This document shows, piece by piece, positions 16,645-27,800 of a stretch of 64,000 bases of DNA. The DNA comes from Pseudomonas sp. P7548 (GTDB taxonomy: Bacteria > Pseudomonadota > Gammaproteobacteria > Pseudomonadales > Pseudomonadaceae). The notes beneath the pieces are model-generated. The model did no database searches, was not told where the DNA came from, and worked only from the letters and a program-made list of their open reading frames with translations. The position numbers and the translations under genes are program-made. Position 1 is the first letter of the stretch. Every line of letters begins with the position of its first letter. The stretch is from assembly GCF_013386585.1 (NCBI RefSeq), contig NZ_JACARO010000018.1:124001-188000 (forward strand), in the 5' to 3' direction.

Positions 16645-17730
16645 TTATTGCTCGGCGATCAGCGCCTCAACCTTGAGGATCTGCGCCTGCAGCGTCGCAC
16701 GGTCCTTGCAACGCAGGTTGGCGTGACCCACCTTGCGCCCGGCCTTGAAGGCCTTGCCGTAGTGATGCAGGTGGCAGTCGTCGATGGCGATGACTTTTTC
16801 CACCGCCGGCACGGTGCCGATGAAGTTGAGCATGGCGCTCTCACCGACCTTGGCCGTGGAGCCCAATGGCAAGCCCGCTACCGCCCGCAGGTGGTTTTCG
16901 AACTGGCTGCACTCGGCGCCTTCGGTGGTCCAGTGCCCGGAGTTGTGCACACGCGGGGCGATTTCGTTAGCCTTGAGGCCACCGTCGACTTCAAAGAACT
17001 CGAACGCCATCACCCCCACGTAATCCAGCTGATTGAGCACACGGCTGGAATAATCTTCGGCCAGGGCCTGCAACGGGTGGTCGGTACTGGCCACGGACAG
17101 CTTGAGGATGCCGCTGTCGTGGGTGTTGTGCACCAACGGGTAGAAGCGGGTTTCGCCATCGCGGGCACGCACGGCGATCAGCGAAACTTCACCGGTGAAC
17201 GGCACGAAGCCTTCCAGCAGGCAGGCAACGCTGCCCAACTCGGCGAAGGTACCGACCACATCAGCCGCAGTGCGCAGGACTTTCTGACCCTTGCCGTCGT
17301 AACCCAGGGTGCGGGTTTTCAACACGGCCGGCAGGCCGATGCTGGCAACGGCCGCGTCCAGGTCTGCCTGGGACTGGATATCGGCGAAGGCCGGGGTCGG
17401 AATGCCCAGGTCCTTGAACATGCTTTTCTCGAACCAGCGGTCGCGGGCGATGCGCAAGGCTTCGGCACTCGGGTACACCGGCACGAACTGCGACAGGAAG
17501 GCCACGGTTTCAGCCGGGACGCTTTCGAACTCGAAGGTCACCAGGTCGACTTCGTCCGCCAGTTGACGCAGGTGGTCCGGGTCGCTGTAGTCAGCACGCA
17601 GGTGTTCACCCAATGCAGCCGCGCAAGCGTCCGGCGCCGGGTCCAGGAAAGCGAAGTTCATCCCCAGCGGAGTTCCCGCCAGGGCCAGCATGCGACCCAG
17701 TTGGCCGCCACCGATTACACCGATTTTCAT
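16645..17730 (-). CDS. purK: 5-(carboxyamino)imidazole ribonucleotide synthase PurK
   Basis: PurK uses ATP and bicarbonate to carboxylate AIR to N5-CAIR, step 6a of purine synthesis. The 361-residue ATP-grasp protein begins MKIGVIGGGQLGRMLALAG, carries VDLVTFEFESVPAE, ATP-binding residues around LPAVLKTRTLGYDGKGQ, and the late ATP-grasp acidic pair FEFFEVDGGLKANEIAPRVHNSGHWT. ATG 17730 is preferred over an in-frame TTG nine bases upstream. It begins 11 bp after the purE stop, so the two are translated from one mRNA. Length and motifs are complete. Confidence 0.96.
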   Translation of the reverse strand: MKIGVIGGGQLGRMLALAGTPLGMNFAFLDPAPDACAAALGEHLRADYSDPDHLRQLADEVDLVTFEFESVPAETVAFLSQFVPVYPSAEALRIARDRWFEKSMFKDLGIPTPAFADIQSQADLDAAVASIGLPAVLKTRTLGYDGKGQKVLRTAADVVGTFAELGSVACLLEGFVPFTGEVSLIAVRARDGETRFYPLVHNTHDSGILKLSVASTDHPLQALAEDYSSRVLNQLDYVGVMAFEFFEVDGGLKANEIAPRVHNSGHWTTEGAECSQFENHLRAVAGLPLGSTAKVGESAMLNFIGTVPAVEKVIAIDDCHLHHYGKAFKAGRKVGHANLRCKDRATLQAQILKVEALIAEQ

Positions 17731-17741
17731 CGTCAACAACC

Positions 17742-18233
17742 TCAGGCGATGCGTGGGTCTGGATTGTCCAGCACGCTGTCTGTCTGCTCAGCACGGAATT
17801 TTTTCAGCACCGCGTGGAACTGCGGGTGCTTGGCGCCCAGGATGCTGGCGGACAGCAGCGCGGCGTTGATCGCGCCCGCTTTGCCGATTGCCAGGGTGGC
17901 CACCGGGATACCGGCCGGCATCTGCACGATGGACAACAGCGAGTCCACGCCCGAGAGCATCGCCGACTGCACCGGCACGCCGAGTACCGGCAGGTGGGTC
18001 TTGGCCGCACACATGCCTGGCAGGTGCGCCGCACCGCCGGCACCGGCGATGATCACCTCGATGCCACGGGATTCTGCTTCATCGGCATACTGGAACAGCA
18101 GATCCGGGGTGCGGTGGGCAGAGACCACTTTCACTTCATACGGAATGCCGAGTTTTTCCAGCATATCGGCGGTGTGGCTAAGGGTGGACCAATCGGACTT
18201 GGAGCCCATGATCACGCCAACCAATGCACTCAT
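17742..18233 (-). CDS. purE: N5-carboxyaminoimidazole ribonucleotide mutase PurE
   Basis: PurE converts N5-CAIR to CAIR, following PurK. The 163-residue class I enzyme shows the active-site motifs [11 protein letters not shown] (Ser/Asp that hold the substrate), VVSAHRTPD (catalytic His), [12 protein letters not shown] and [27 protein letters not shown]. It heads the purEK operon. An intrinsic-terminator-like hairpin on the same strand ends about 38 bases before its ATG, and a strong -10 (TATACT) lies about 120 bases upstream, suggesting control by attenuation. Confidence 0.97.
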   Translation of the reverse strand: MSALVGVIMGSKSDWSTLSHTADMLEKLGIPYEVKVVSAHRTPDLLFQYADEAESRGIEVIIAGAGGAAHLPGMCAAKTHLPVLGVPVQSAMLSGVDSLLSIVQMPAGIPVATLAIGKAGAINAALLSASILGAKHPQFHAVLKKFRAEQTDSVLDNPDPRIA

Positions 18234-18271
18234 CGTCGTGCCTCTTCTCTCTGGGCGCCCGCAGGCGCGTC

Positions 18272-18314
18272 AAAAAACAACAAGCCACGCGGGAAATCCG
18301 GCGTGGCTTGTTGT
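18272..18314 (-). terminator. Intrinsic terminator/attenuator hairpin in the purE leader
   Basis: On the minus strand ACAACAAGCCACGC pairs with GCGTGGCTTGTTGT (14 bp, 10-base loop), followed by TTTTTT. It lies between the putative purE promoter and the purE start, in the same direction. Two overlapping, mutually exclusive small hairpins precede it (18324-18340 and 18337-18347). It could alternatively stop read-through from the lysR gene. Confidence 0.75.
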
Positions 18315-18351
18315 ACGAAATTTGGCCGGTTGGACCGGCCGAAGGCCGCGC

Positions 18352-18357
18352 AGTATA
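18352..18357 (-). promoter_or_regulatory. Candidate -10 element of the purE promoter
   Basis: TATACT on the minus strand matches the sigma-70 -10 consensus in five of six positions and lies in an AT-rich block. No good -35 is present at 16-18 bp, so an activator or an extended contact may be needed. Transcription from here would include the terminator hairpin at 18272-18314 in a leader of about 110 bases. Confidence 0.5.
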
Positions 18358-18612
18358 CCGTAATAATCAAGATAAACAGCCCCTGGCATGACCATCTGTC
18401 TAGCGTATCGCTCAAGACGATTTACTGACTCAAAAGTCAGCCAATTTCTATTTAAACCCATTAAATACGCCACACGAATAACCAAAAACTTACAAAACCA
18501 GACACAGTTTCCCACTAACTGTTCAGATAAGTTAATACTTCATGAAAACGCATAAATTATACGCTTGTCCCTGGCTACTTAATTTTCAACACGAAGCACG
18601 AGGGATATATCC

Positions 18613-19248
18613 GTGAGCGCTAATTCCATCTTCGATTTCTATCGAATCACTTCACAAGGAACCCCAACAATAACGGAAAAATCCGAGCGCCCCCCCAAAC
18701 AACCGATTCATGTAAATGTAGTTTTCCACAAAGATTTGGGTTATGTCGCCGAACAGGAATTCGAGCAAACTCATTTGGCGTTGGCCAAAAAGCATATTCA
18801 GAAGATTTCAGGACGAGAAGTTGTCATCAATGTGATCCGCGACCCCAAAATGCGCGACTTCAACTACAAATCCGACAATGATGTCGAGCGTGGCCTTCGC
18901 GAGCACTGGAACAGAAACGAGAACCCAGGTCACAACCACAAATCGAAAAAGCCCGAGCTGCAGAAAACGTTATTCGTAACACCGGCCCATTTAAGCTTCA
19001 GCGAACCTGCCAAGGCCGACTCCGGCCATGAGTTTGGAATGACTTCTTACAACAATCCTCGAGGCGCAGCGCACGCACTTGGACTTTTGCTGGGCGCAAC
19101 GCGCAAGGACGCGGATATCACTTATAACGGTTGGTGGAATGATACGTTTATGAAATACAACGGCGAGTCCGTTCTGCGCGGCAATGATTTGAACTACTCC
19201 GACGCGAACAAACAAAACATTCGCAAATACCTTGATAAATTCGACTGA
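18613..19248 (+). CDS. Orphan protein with degenerate metzincin-like metallopeptidase fold signature
   Basis: I do not recognise this 211-residue protein with certainty. It has no signal peptide. After a low-complexity N-terminus (1-32), residues 33-80 look like the first strands and helix of a metzincin protease domain (IHVNVVFHKDLGY, then a helix, then REVVINVIRD). Residues 150-162 (RGAAHALGLLLGA) align with the HExxHxxGxxH zinc helix, but only the middle His154 and the Gly are kept. Met180 in TFMKYN sits where the Met-turn would be, and SDANKQNIRKYL resembles the C-terminal helix of matrixin-like proteases. It is probably an inactive or altered relative. Codon use is more AT-rich than the neighbours, its 5' region is AT-rich, and it stands alone, which suggests transfer; a secreted effector is possible but unproven. 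Confidence 0.7.
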   Translation: MSANSIFDFYRITSQGTPTITEKSERPPKQPIHVNVVFHKDLGYVAEQEFEQTHLALAKKHIQKISGREVVINVIRDPKMRDFNYKSDNDVERGLREHWNRNENPGHNHKSKKPELQKTLFVTPAHLSFSEPAKADSGHEFGMTSYNNPRGAAHALGLLLGATRKDADITYNGWWNDTFMKYNGESVLRGNDLNYSDANKQNIRKYLDKFD

Positions 19249-19304
19249 GCCACCCTCCCAGTCAATTTCAACAGGTCACAATTGCCCCGGGCTTCATCCG
19301 CCGT

Positions 19305-20216
19305 TCACAGTGTTGCGCTGGCCGCCCCACCTTCAAGCTTGCGCCACAACAACCGCACATTCGCCTTGCGCACCAGCGCACAGCGATACAGGCGGATCTC
19401 CAGCGGCACGTGCCATTGCGGACCGCCGCATACCACCAGCTCACCGCGCGCCAACTCCGCACGCACACTCAACTGCGGCACCCAGGCGATGCCCAGGCCT
19501 TCCAGGGCCATGCTCTTGAGGCTGTCGGCCATGGCGGTTTCGTACACGGTGGTAAAGCGCAGCGCACGCTGGCGCAGCAGCAGGTGCACCGAACGGCCAA
19601 GGAACGCGCCGGCGCTGTAGGCCAGCAGCGGCACACTGCCCTCGCCTTCCAGGTCGAACAGCGGCTTGCCGTCGGCATCGGCGGCACACACCGGGAGCAT
19701 TTCGGTATTGCCCAGGTGCAGCGAAGGGAAAATCTCGGCATCCATCTGCATGGCCGCATCCGGGTCGTAGAACGCCAGCATCAGGTCGCAACCGCCTTCG
19801 CGCAGGGCGTGCACAGCATCACCGACGTTGGTGGCCACCAACCGTGTGGCGATGTTCAAGCCTTCGTTGCGCAGTTGCGCGATCCACCGCGGGAAGAAGC
19901 CCAGCGCCAGGGAGTGCGCTGCCGCCACTTGCATGACCTCGCCCTGCCCACCTTCCAGGTGATGCAAATGGCGCAACACTTCACCCAGCTGTTCGACCAC
20001 GGTGCGCGCCGTCACCAGGAACAGCTGGCCCGCCGCCGTCAATTCCACTGGCGTACGCGACCGGTTGACCAGCGTCAGCCCCAACGCCGCCTCCAGGCTA
20101 CGGATACGGCGGCTGAACGCCGGCTGGGTCACAAAGCGCCGCTCTGCCGCCTGGGAAAAACTGCGCGTCGCCGCCAGGGCGCTGAAGTCTTCCAGCCATT
20201 TGCTCTCAAGGTTCAT
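19305..20216 (-). CDS. LysR family regulator, divergent from aspA
   Basis: This 303-residue cytoplasmic regulator has an N-terminal winged helix (1-60; FSALAATRSFSQAAERRFVTQPAFSRRIRSLEAALG) and a LysR substrate-binding domain (about 90-295; LPVCAADADGKPLFDLEGEG, LEGLGIAWVPQLSV). ATG 20216 has AGGAAC upstream; the longer frame starts in the promoter. It is divergent from aspA (170 bp between starts), so control of aspA and the aspartate/asparagine genes downstream is likely. The effector molecule is not known; an amino acid or C4 acid is an inference. Confidence 0.85.
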   Translation of the reverse strand: MNLESKWLEDFSALAATRSFSQAAERRFVTQPAFSRRIRSLEAALGLTLVNRSRTPVELTAAGQLFLVTARTVVEQLGEVLRHLHHLEGGQGEVMQVAAAHSLALGFFPRWIAQLRNEGLNIATRLVATNVGDAVHALREGGCDLMLAFYDPDAAMQMDAEIFPSLHLGNTEMLPVCAADADGKPLFDLEGEGSVPLLAYSAGAFLGRSVHLLLRQRALRFTTVYETAMADSLKSMALEGLGIAWVPQLSVRAELARGELVVCGGPQWHVPLEIRLYRCALVRKANVRLLWRKLEGGAASATL

Positions 20217-20398
20217 CAGTTCCTCCCACGGGTACGCACCATTTTGGCACACACGCCCGCCATGATAACCGGGTCACACGCATATTATGCCGTTTGTGCA
20301 TAGGTTAGTGCTTAACAGCATTGGCCCAAAAACTTCTACAAGCCTAGCATTCGCAGCGTTCCGGCCAGTTCCGGGTCCATATCGAGATGATTTCCGTC

Positions 20399-21823
<1,425 letters not shown>

Positions 21824-21877
21824 GCGTTTGTTGCACCGCTCACCAGGTTGAGGGACTAGACACCTCTCACCTTTTGA

Positions 21878-21912
21878 GGGCCTGAAGGCTCGTTCTTCAG
21901 GCCCTTTTTTTT
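21878..21912 (+). terminator. Rho-independent terminator after aspA
   Basis: GGGCCTGAAG-GCTCGTT-CTTCAGGCCC forms a 10-bp stem with a 7-base loop followed by eight T residues. It separates aspA from the symporter gene. Confidence 0.93.
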
Positions 21913-22216
21913 GCCTCAAGGTTGTGAAATGACGCTTATAAAAAATCCAATATCGCCCTGCAAACCCACTACCCCCGCCACAGCTAGGCTGAAACCTTTA
22001 ATCGCCCCGTGCAGACGGATCACGCTTGCCTAGGTATAGTGCCGCCCCTCTTCGCGCCTGCGGCCGTCGGTAACGAGGCCCGGACACAACGCGAAAGCGC
22101 ATGAATAACAACACCCGCAAAAGGATTGGGTTCCAAGCGTCGTGCACTGCCTGGTGCTGAGCGATGCGTCGGACCGTCCTGCGTTTGCCATTAGAAAAAT
22201 CAGCGAGGAACACTCC
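21913..22216 (+). promoter_or_regulatory. Upstream region and leader of the AGCS symporter gene
   Basis: This 304-bp stretch has no gene. TATAGT at about 22035 is a -10 candidate without a clear -35, which would give a ~170-base leader. GC-rich complementary segments follow (around 22050-22110), but no known riboswitch consensus, including glycine, could be matched. GAGGAA at 22205 is the ribosome binding site of the symporter. Confidence 0.4.
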
Positions 22217-23662
22217 ATGCTCGAAGTCATCAACGACTTCCTCTCAGGGAAAGTACTGATCGTGCTCATTGTCGGGCTCGGCGGTTATTTCACGATTCGC
22301 TCGCGTTTCGTACAACTGCGTCACTTCTTCCACATGTTCTCGGTGTTTCGCGACAGCTTGAAGAACAGCTCCGACCAACTCAGCTCGTTCCAGGCGCTGA
22401 TGCTCAGCCTGGCCGGTCGTGTAGGTGCGGGTAACATTGCCGGTGTCGGCATTGCCGTGACCCTGGGTGGCCCGGGCGCCGTGTTCTGGATGTGGGTCAC
22501 CGCACTGGTGGGCATGTCGTCGAGCTTTATCGAATGCGCCCTCGGCCAGCTGTACAAACGCACCGATGCCGAAGGCACCTTCCGTGGCGGCCCGGCCTAC
22601 TACATCCAGCACGGCCTGCAAAAACGCTGGCTGGGCATGGTCATCGCGTTCCTGTTGCTGGTGACCTTCGGTTTCGCCTTCAACGGCCTGCAAGCCCACG
22701 CCGTGACCCACTCGCTGAACAGCGCCTTTGGCCTCGACACCACCTACACCGGCCTGGCCCTGGCCGTGTTGCTGGGCATGGTGTTCATTGGCGGGATCAA
22801 GCGCATCGCCTCGATCGCCGACCTGCTGGTACCGGTCAAGACCCTGATCTACATCGCCGTGACGCTCTACGTGATCGTGCTGCAGTTCGACCACGTGCCG
22901 GCCATGCTCGCGACCATCGTCAAGAGCGCCTTCGGCCTCGACCAGGCCTTTGGTGGCCTTGTTGGCAGCGCGATCATCATGGGTGTGAAGCGCGGCGTGT
23001 TCGCCAACGAAGCCGGCCTGGGCAGTGCGCCTAACGTGGCCGCAGTCGCGTCCGTAGAACACCCGATCGCCCAAGGCGTGGTCCAGGCATTCAGCGTGTT
23101 CCTCGACACCTTCGTGATCTGCACCTGCACCGCGCTGCTGATCCTGCTGTCCGGTTTCTACACCCCGGGTTTTGAAGGCGACGGCATTGCCCTGACCCAG
23201 AACTCCCTGGCTGCTGTAGTCGGCGACTGGGGCCGCATGTTCATCTCCGTGGCCCTGGCGTTGTTCGTGTTCACGTCGATCATGTACAACTACTACCTGG
23301 GCGAGAGCAACCTGCGCTTCCTGGTGGGCAACAACCGCAAGATGCTGATGGCCTACCGTGCGGTGGTGCTGGCGCTGATTTTCTGGGGTTCGATCGAGAA
23401 CCTGAGCACCGTGTTCGCCTTCGCCGACATCACCATGACGATGCTCGCGTTCGTCAACCTGTTCGCCCTGGCATTCCTGTTCAAGATCGCCATGCGCATC
23501 CTCAACGACTACGACAACCAGCGTGCAGCGGGGATCAAGACCCCGGTGTTCGACTCCAGCCAGTTCCCTGACCTGGACCTGGACCTCAAGGCCTGGCCGG
23601 CCAACCCGGTGAAACCGGACGTGGCGGTGTCGGCAGAGCTGAACGCTCAAACGCAACGCTGA
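22217..23662 (+). CDS. Alanine/glycine:cation symporter (AGCS family)
   Basis: This 481-residue inner-membrane protein has about eleven membrane segments and belongs to the AGCS (AgcS/DagA-like) family, importing alanine, glycine or related small neutral amino acids with Na+ or H+. Signatures are SLAGRVGAGNIAGVGIAVTLGGPGAVFWMW, the ECALGQLYKRTD loop with FRGGPAYYIQHGL, GVKRGVFANEAGLGSAPN and ALALFVFTSIMYNYYLGESN. ATG 22217 has GAGGAA seven bases upstream; an in-frame extension starting at 22142 has no support. It lies between aspA and asparaginase. A terminator at 23679-23722 follows. Confidence 0.92.
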   Translation: MLEVINDFLSGKVLIVLIVGLGGYFTIRSRFVQLRHFFHMFSVFRDSLKNSSDQLSSFQALMLSLAGRVGAGNIAGVGIAVTLGGPGAVFWMWVTALVGMSSSFIECALGQLYKRTDAEGTFRGGPAYYIQHGLQKRWLGMVIAFLLLVTFGFAFNGLQAHAVTHSLNSAFGLDTTYTGLALAVLLGMVFIGGIKRIASIADLLVPVKTLIYIAVTLYVIVLQFDHVPAMLATIVKSAFGLDQAFGGLVGSAIIMGVKRGVFANEAGLGSAPNVAAVASVEHPIAQGVVQAFSVFLDTFVICTCTALLILLSGFYTPGFEGDGIALTQNSLAAVVGDWGRMFISVALALFVFTSIMYNYYLGESNLRFLVGNNRKMLMAYRAVVLALIFWGSIENLSTVFAFADITMTMLAFVNLFALAFLFKIAMRILNDYDNQRAAGIKTPVFDSSQFPDLDLDLKAWPANPVKPDVAVSAELNAQTQR

Positions 23663-23678
23663 AACGCTAAGCAGTGAC

Positions 23679-23722
23679 ACGCCGCCCGGCCTTGGGCATG
23701 CTCTGGGCCCGGCGGCGTTTTT
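23679..23722 (+). terminator. Rho-independent terminator after the AGCS symporter gene
   Basis: ACGCCGCC pairs with GGCGGCGT across a GC-rich loop (CGGCC and GGGCC can extend it), followed by TTTTT. It ends only about 18 bases before the asparaginase start codon, so the asparaginase transcript depends on read-through or on a promoter inside this region. Confidence 0.8.
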
Positions 23723-23739
23723 CGTTCAGGAGAATCTCA

Positions 23740-24717
23740 ATGTCAGCATCCAACCACGTCATGGTGCTCTACACCGGCGGCACCATCGGCATGCAGGCCA
23801 GCGCCAACGGCCTGGCCCCCGCATCCGGTTTCGAAGCGCGCATGCGCGAACAGCTTGCCGGCCAGCCATTGCCCGCCTGGCGCTTCCAGGAAATGACCCC
23901 GCTGATCGACAGCGCCAACATGACGCCCGCCTACTGGCAGCGCCTGCGCATCGCCGTGATCGATGCGGTGGACCAGGGCTGCGATGGCGTGCTGATCCTG
24001 CACGGCACCGACACCCTGGCCTACAGCGCGGCCGCGATGAGCTTCCAACTGCTGGGCTTGCCGGCACCGGTGGTGTTCACCGGCTCCATGTTGCCGGCCG
24101 GCGTGCCGGACAGCGATGCGTGGGAAAACGTCAGCGGCGCCTTGCAGGCACTGGGCACAGGCCTGACGCCGGGTGTGCACCTGCATTTCCACGGCGCGAT
24201 GATCGCGCCGACCCGCTGCGCGAAGATCCGCAGTTTCGGCCGCAACCCGTTCGCGGCGCTGAATCGCCAAGGCGGTGCGGCCCGTGCCGATACCCTTCCC
24301 CCGGTCCTGGACTATCGCCAGCCCAAAGCCTTGGCCAACGTCGGTGTACTGCCGCTGGTGCCGGGTATTGGCGCTGCGCAGTTGGACGCCATGATCGGCA
24401 GCGGCATCCAGGCCCTGATTCTCGAATGCTTCGGCAGCGGCACCGGCCCAAGTGACAATCCAGGCTTTCTCGCCAGCCTCCAGCGCGCCCAGGAACTGGG
24501 TATTGTGGTGGTGGCGATCACCCAATGCCATGAGGGCGGCGTGGAGCTGGATGTCTACGAAGCCGGCAGCCGCCTGCGCGGCGTCGGTGTGCTGTCCGGC
24601 GGTGGCATGACCCGCGAAGCGGCGTTCGGCAAGCTCAATGCGCTGCTCGGCAGCGGGCTCGACACCCAGACAGTCCGCCGCCTGGTGGAACTGGACCTGT
24701 GCGGCGAGCTGCGCTGA
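23740..24717 (+). CDS. L-asparaginase, type I-like
   Basis: This 325-residue enzyme hydrolyses L-asparagine to aspartate and ammonia. The two threonine motifs of the family are clear: VLYTGGTIGM near the N-terminus and LHGTDTLAYSAAAMSF, with VVFTGSMLP between, and the AspGluXaa-like C-terminal domain (LECFGSGTGPSDNP; ITQCHEGGVELDVYEAG). No signal peptide is seen, so it is the cytoplasmic type. ATG 23740 has AGGAG eight bases upstream, and the longer frame runs through the terminator. Aspartate made here is the substrate of AspA two genes upstream. Confidence 0.92.
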   Translation: MSASNHVMVLYTGGTIGMQASANGLAPASGFEARMREQLAGQPLPAWRFQEMTPLIDSANMTPAYWQRLRIAVIDAVDQGCDGVLILHGTDTLAYSAAAMSFQLLGLPAPVVFTGSMLPAGVPDSDAWENVSGALQALGTGLTPGVHLHFHGAMIAPTRCAKIRSFGRNPFAALNRQGGAARADTLPPVLDYRQPKALANVGVLPLVPGIGAAQLDAMIGSGIQALILECFGSGTGPSDNPGFLASLQRAQELGIVVVAITQCHEGGVELDVYEAGSRLRGVGVLSGGGMTREAAFGKLNALLGSGLDTQTVRRLVELDLCGELR

Positions 24718-24766
24718 GTACCCGCCTTAGATAAGCACCACCGCACCCGGCACGACGCTCCCTAGC

Positions 24767-24807
24767 ATGGCAACGCCCCAGGTTTTACTGGGCTCGTTGC
24801 CATTCTT
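24767..24807 (+). terminator. Terminator hairpin after asparaginase
   Basis: ATGGCAACG pairs with CGTTGCCAT, with an inner CCCAG/CTGGG stem, and TTCTTT follows. It lies 18 bases before the next gene, mirroring the tight terminator-gene spacing seen upstream of asparaginase. Confidence 0.7.
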
Positions 24808-24824
24808 TCGTGCCAGGAAGCGTC

Positions 24825-27800
24825 ATGACTTCATCCCCATCATCTGAACCCACCCAAAGCCTCACCGACACGCTGATCGCGCAAATGTCCAGCGGCCCCG
24901 CGTTTCGCGAAGTGGCCGCCCTCTTGCTGCGTGAGCAATTGCAGGCGCTGTACCCCACGCTGGACATCGACCCGAATACCGCCGTGGTCGGCACTCCGCT
25001 GTGGGACATCGAGGATGACCAGGTGGTGCCGGCCGGCCGCCATTACCAGGTGCTCACCGACGTCCTCGCCGTGCAGTCCGTACTGGCGGTGCCCACGCTC
25101 TACATCGAAGGCCAGCATTTTCTGACCCAACTGCCGGTCATTGAACCGGCGGTCCACCTGCCAGTGCGCATCCTCGATATCGCCAGCATCCTCAATACCC
25201 TGGCGCCCGTGATGTTGCGCGGCTACCAACAGGCCCAACTGGAGTACTGGAACGCCACCGAAGGTGACAGCGACCCACGCTGGCATGCGCTGTCGGATGT
25301 GCTGCGCGACCACTGGAACCTGGAGCGAATGCCCGGCTGGAGCGCTGCCGATTGCCAGATGGCACGCCAGCTGTTCCGCACACCGGACGCGGCCACGCGC
25401 AAGCGGGATGACCCGGCCGAAGGTCGAGCTTATGTGGTGGATGTCGACCAGGTCGATGACGCGGGCAACACCTCCCACCTGGATGAAAACCTGATCAGTG
25501 TGCTCATCGGCAAGCCGGAGGGCACCGAGGTGGTGCTCACCCATTCGTTGATGTCGGGGTTCAAGAAGTACCGTTCCCTAGACGAGCTGGGCAAGGACCT
25601 GCCGCTGCTGGCGAGGCATAAAAAACTGGAGTGGCGCCTGGTCGAACCTGACGGGGATTTCTTCGACTACCTGGCCAGTGCCTTCATCGGCATCCAGATC
25701 AAGGCGATTGGAGCTATCGACTTTTCCTACCTGCGCGAGCCGGACGCTTCACAACACAACCTGGCGCAACCCCCCACACCCCGCGTCAAACGGAATGCAC
25801 CGGACTTGCTCAATTACATCCAGGCGCTCCCCGAGTGGCTGACCAGCGCCTCTACATCAGACCAGGCTGCGTACTCACGCCACCTCAAGGACCTGGCAAC
25901 CCTGCACAGCGCCAACGAGGGCCGCACCTACGACGAAGGCATCAACCCGCTGCCTCGATACACGCTCGAACAGCTCAGCGCCGAAATGCTCAAGGACCAC
26001 CCTGACGCACTCACGCAGTGGCTGAGCGACCTCGACATCGTCGTGCGCAGCCCCGTGGTCTGGGGCACTTTCGCGGTGCCGGGGCAAATCGAGACCACGG
26101 TGTTCAGCCTGGCAGAACTGGCCCTGCAAAACCTGATTGCCTTGCCGTTGGGTATCAAATCCCTGCGCCTGCGCAAACCGCTTGCGCTACCGGATTGGCT
26201 GACCGTCGACTACCTGGAAGGCCTGATCAACCGCGTGGACATCGGCAGCACCTACCCGGCGCTGATCCAGCGAACGCTGCTGGGTGATCCACAGGAGTCC
26301 GCACGCAGGCGCGCGCTCTACGTCCAGCACTTGCGCATTCAACTGCCGTTGCTGGCATTGCAATGCAAGCTGCGCGGCGAGGGAGACATCGATGAGCAAG
26401 GCTATGCGTATGTGAAGGCCGTGATGCAGGGCGAGTCCGCCGAGCGCCAGGTACAGGGCCAGCGCATCGTGATACGGGCGCTGGCGTTCGTACCGACCCG
26501 CCGACAGGGCAGTACGGCGGACCCGGTCACCAATATGTTCGTGATCGGGCCGGAAGACCCGACCGCCGGCCCCTGCCTGCTGTACCGGCCGCTGCTGGAC
26601 AAACCCCTGTCCCAGTTCCCATCGCAGAGCAATCTGCTCTACGCCTTGCAGCAGTCCAGAAGCCTGCGCGATTCGGTGCTGGCGTGGCTGCCGGATGACG
26701 TGCGCGATGACTATGCCCAATACGTGTTTCCTGGCGACCTGCCGTCACCCTGGGCGGTGGTCGAATTCCTGGTGGACCCGTTCAAGCTGTGGATCATGGG
26801 CGGGCCGCTGGTGCTCGGCCAGGAGGCCATCGAGGACGATTTGCTCAGCGCGCTGTACGATGCCAACGCCAACGCCCTGATCACCCTCGCCGACCGGCAA
26901 TCGGTGTCCAACGCCGAAGCGCGCTGGGCCACGTTCAAGCGTGCCGGCTGGCTGATCTTCAACAGTGCGCTGCCCTTTCTGGGGCGCACCGTCGGCGTGG
27001 CAGCCTGGATCTGGCAGATCATGGATCAACTGCAAAACGTGGTTGACGCCCAACAGCATCCCGAGCAGCAATCCACGTGGGCCGCGCTCGCCGAGCTGCT
27101 GCTCAACCTCGGCACGGCCCTGACCCTGCACAGTGTCACCCGCACCGCGCCACGCCGGCCAACGCCGGGCAAGCCTGTGATTGCGCCAAAGCAGCCCTCT
27201 CCTCCAGCGCCCGTCAGTATTACCCGATTGACGCCAATTGCCTCGGACGCACTGATCACCCATGACCAACCGTTGCACATCAGCGGCGCCGTCAACCGAG
27301 CGCCCGCCCGCCTGGCCACCGTGCTGGACAGCTTCATGGTGGTCAAACCCGATGCACTGGGAGACGCCAATAGCGAACCTGGGGCCTATCACTTTCTGCA
27401 TCGCGGCGGGCAAGACTGGTACGCCCCGGTGGCACATCGCTGGTTCAAGGTGCTGGTCGACGAGAATGACGATGTGCAGATTGTCGACCCTGTGCTGCCC
27501 AGCCGTACCGGCCCGATGTTGATTCACAACAGCAGCGGCCAGTGGTTTATCGATACCCGCCTGCGCCTGCGCGGTGGCGGGCCCAAGCTCATGACCGCCA
27601 AGGCCCGCGCGCAGGCCAAGCAAAAGGCCCGGCAGTTGCGTGAGCGCCTGGAAGCTTTCGAAAGCGGCAAAAAAGCCGCCCAGAACGAGCTCCAACGCGC
27701 CCGACAGGCGTTGGACGCCGGCCCCTCCACCTCAGCCGATGCGCTCCGGCATACCTATATCCAGACCCTGGAGACCCAGCGCACGGAGTACGAATCGGCC

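Noticed and set aside
21913..22216. Possible glycine riboswitch before the AGCS gene
   Set aside because: The conserved glycine aptamer motifs could not be matched; only generic GC-rich stems are present.
22244..23680. 478-codon frame antisense to the AGCS symporter
   Set aside because: Shadow of a membrane protein gene; His/Gln-rich and without family similarity.
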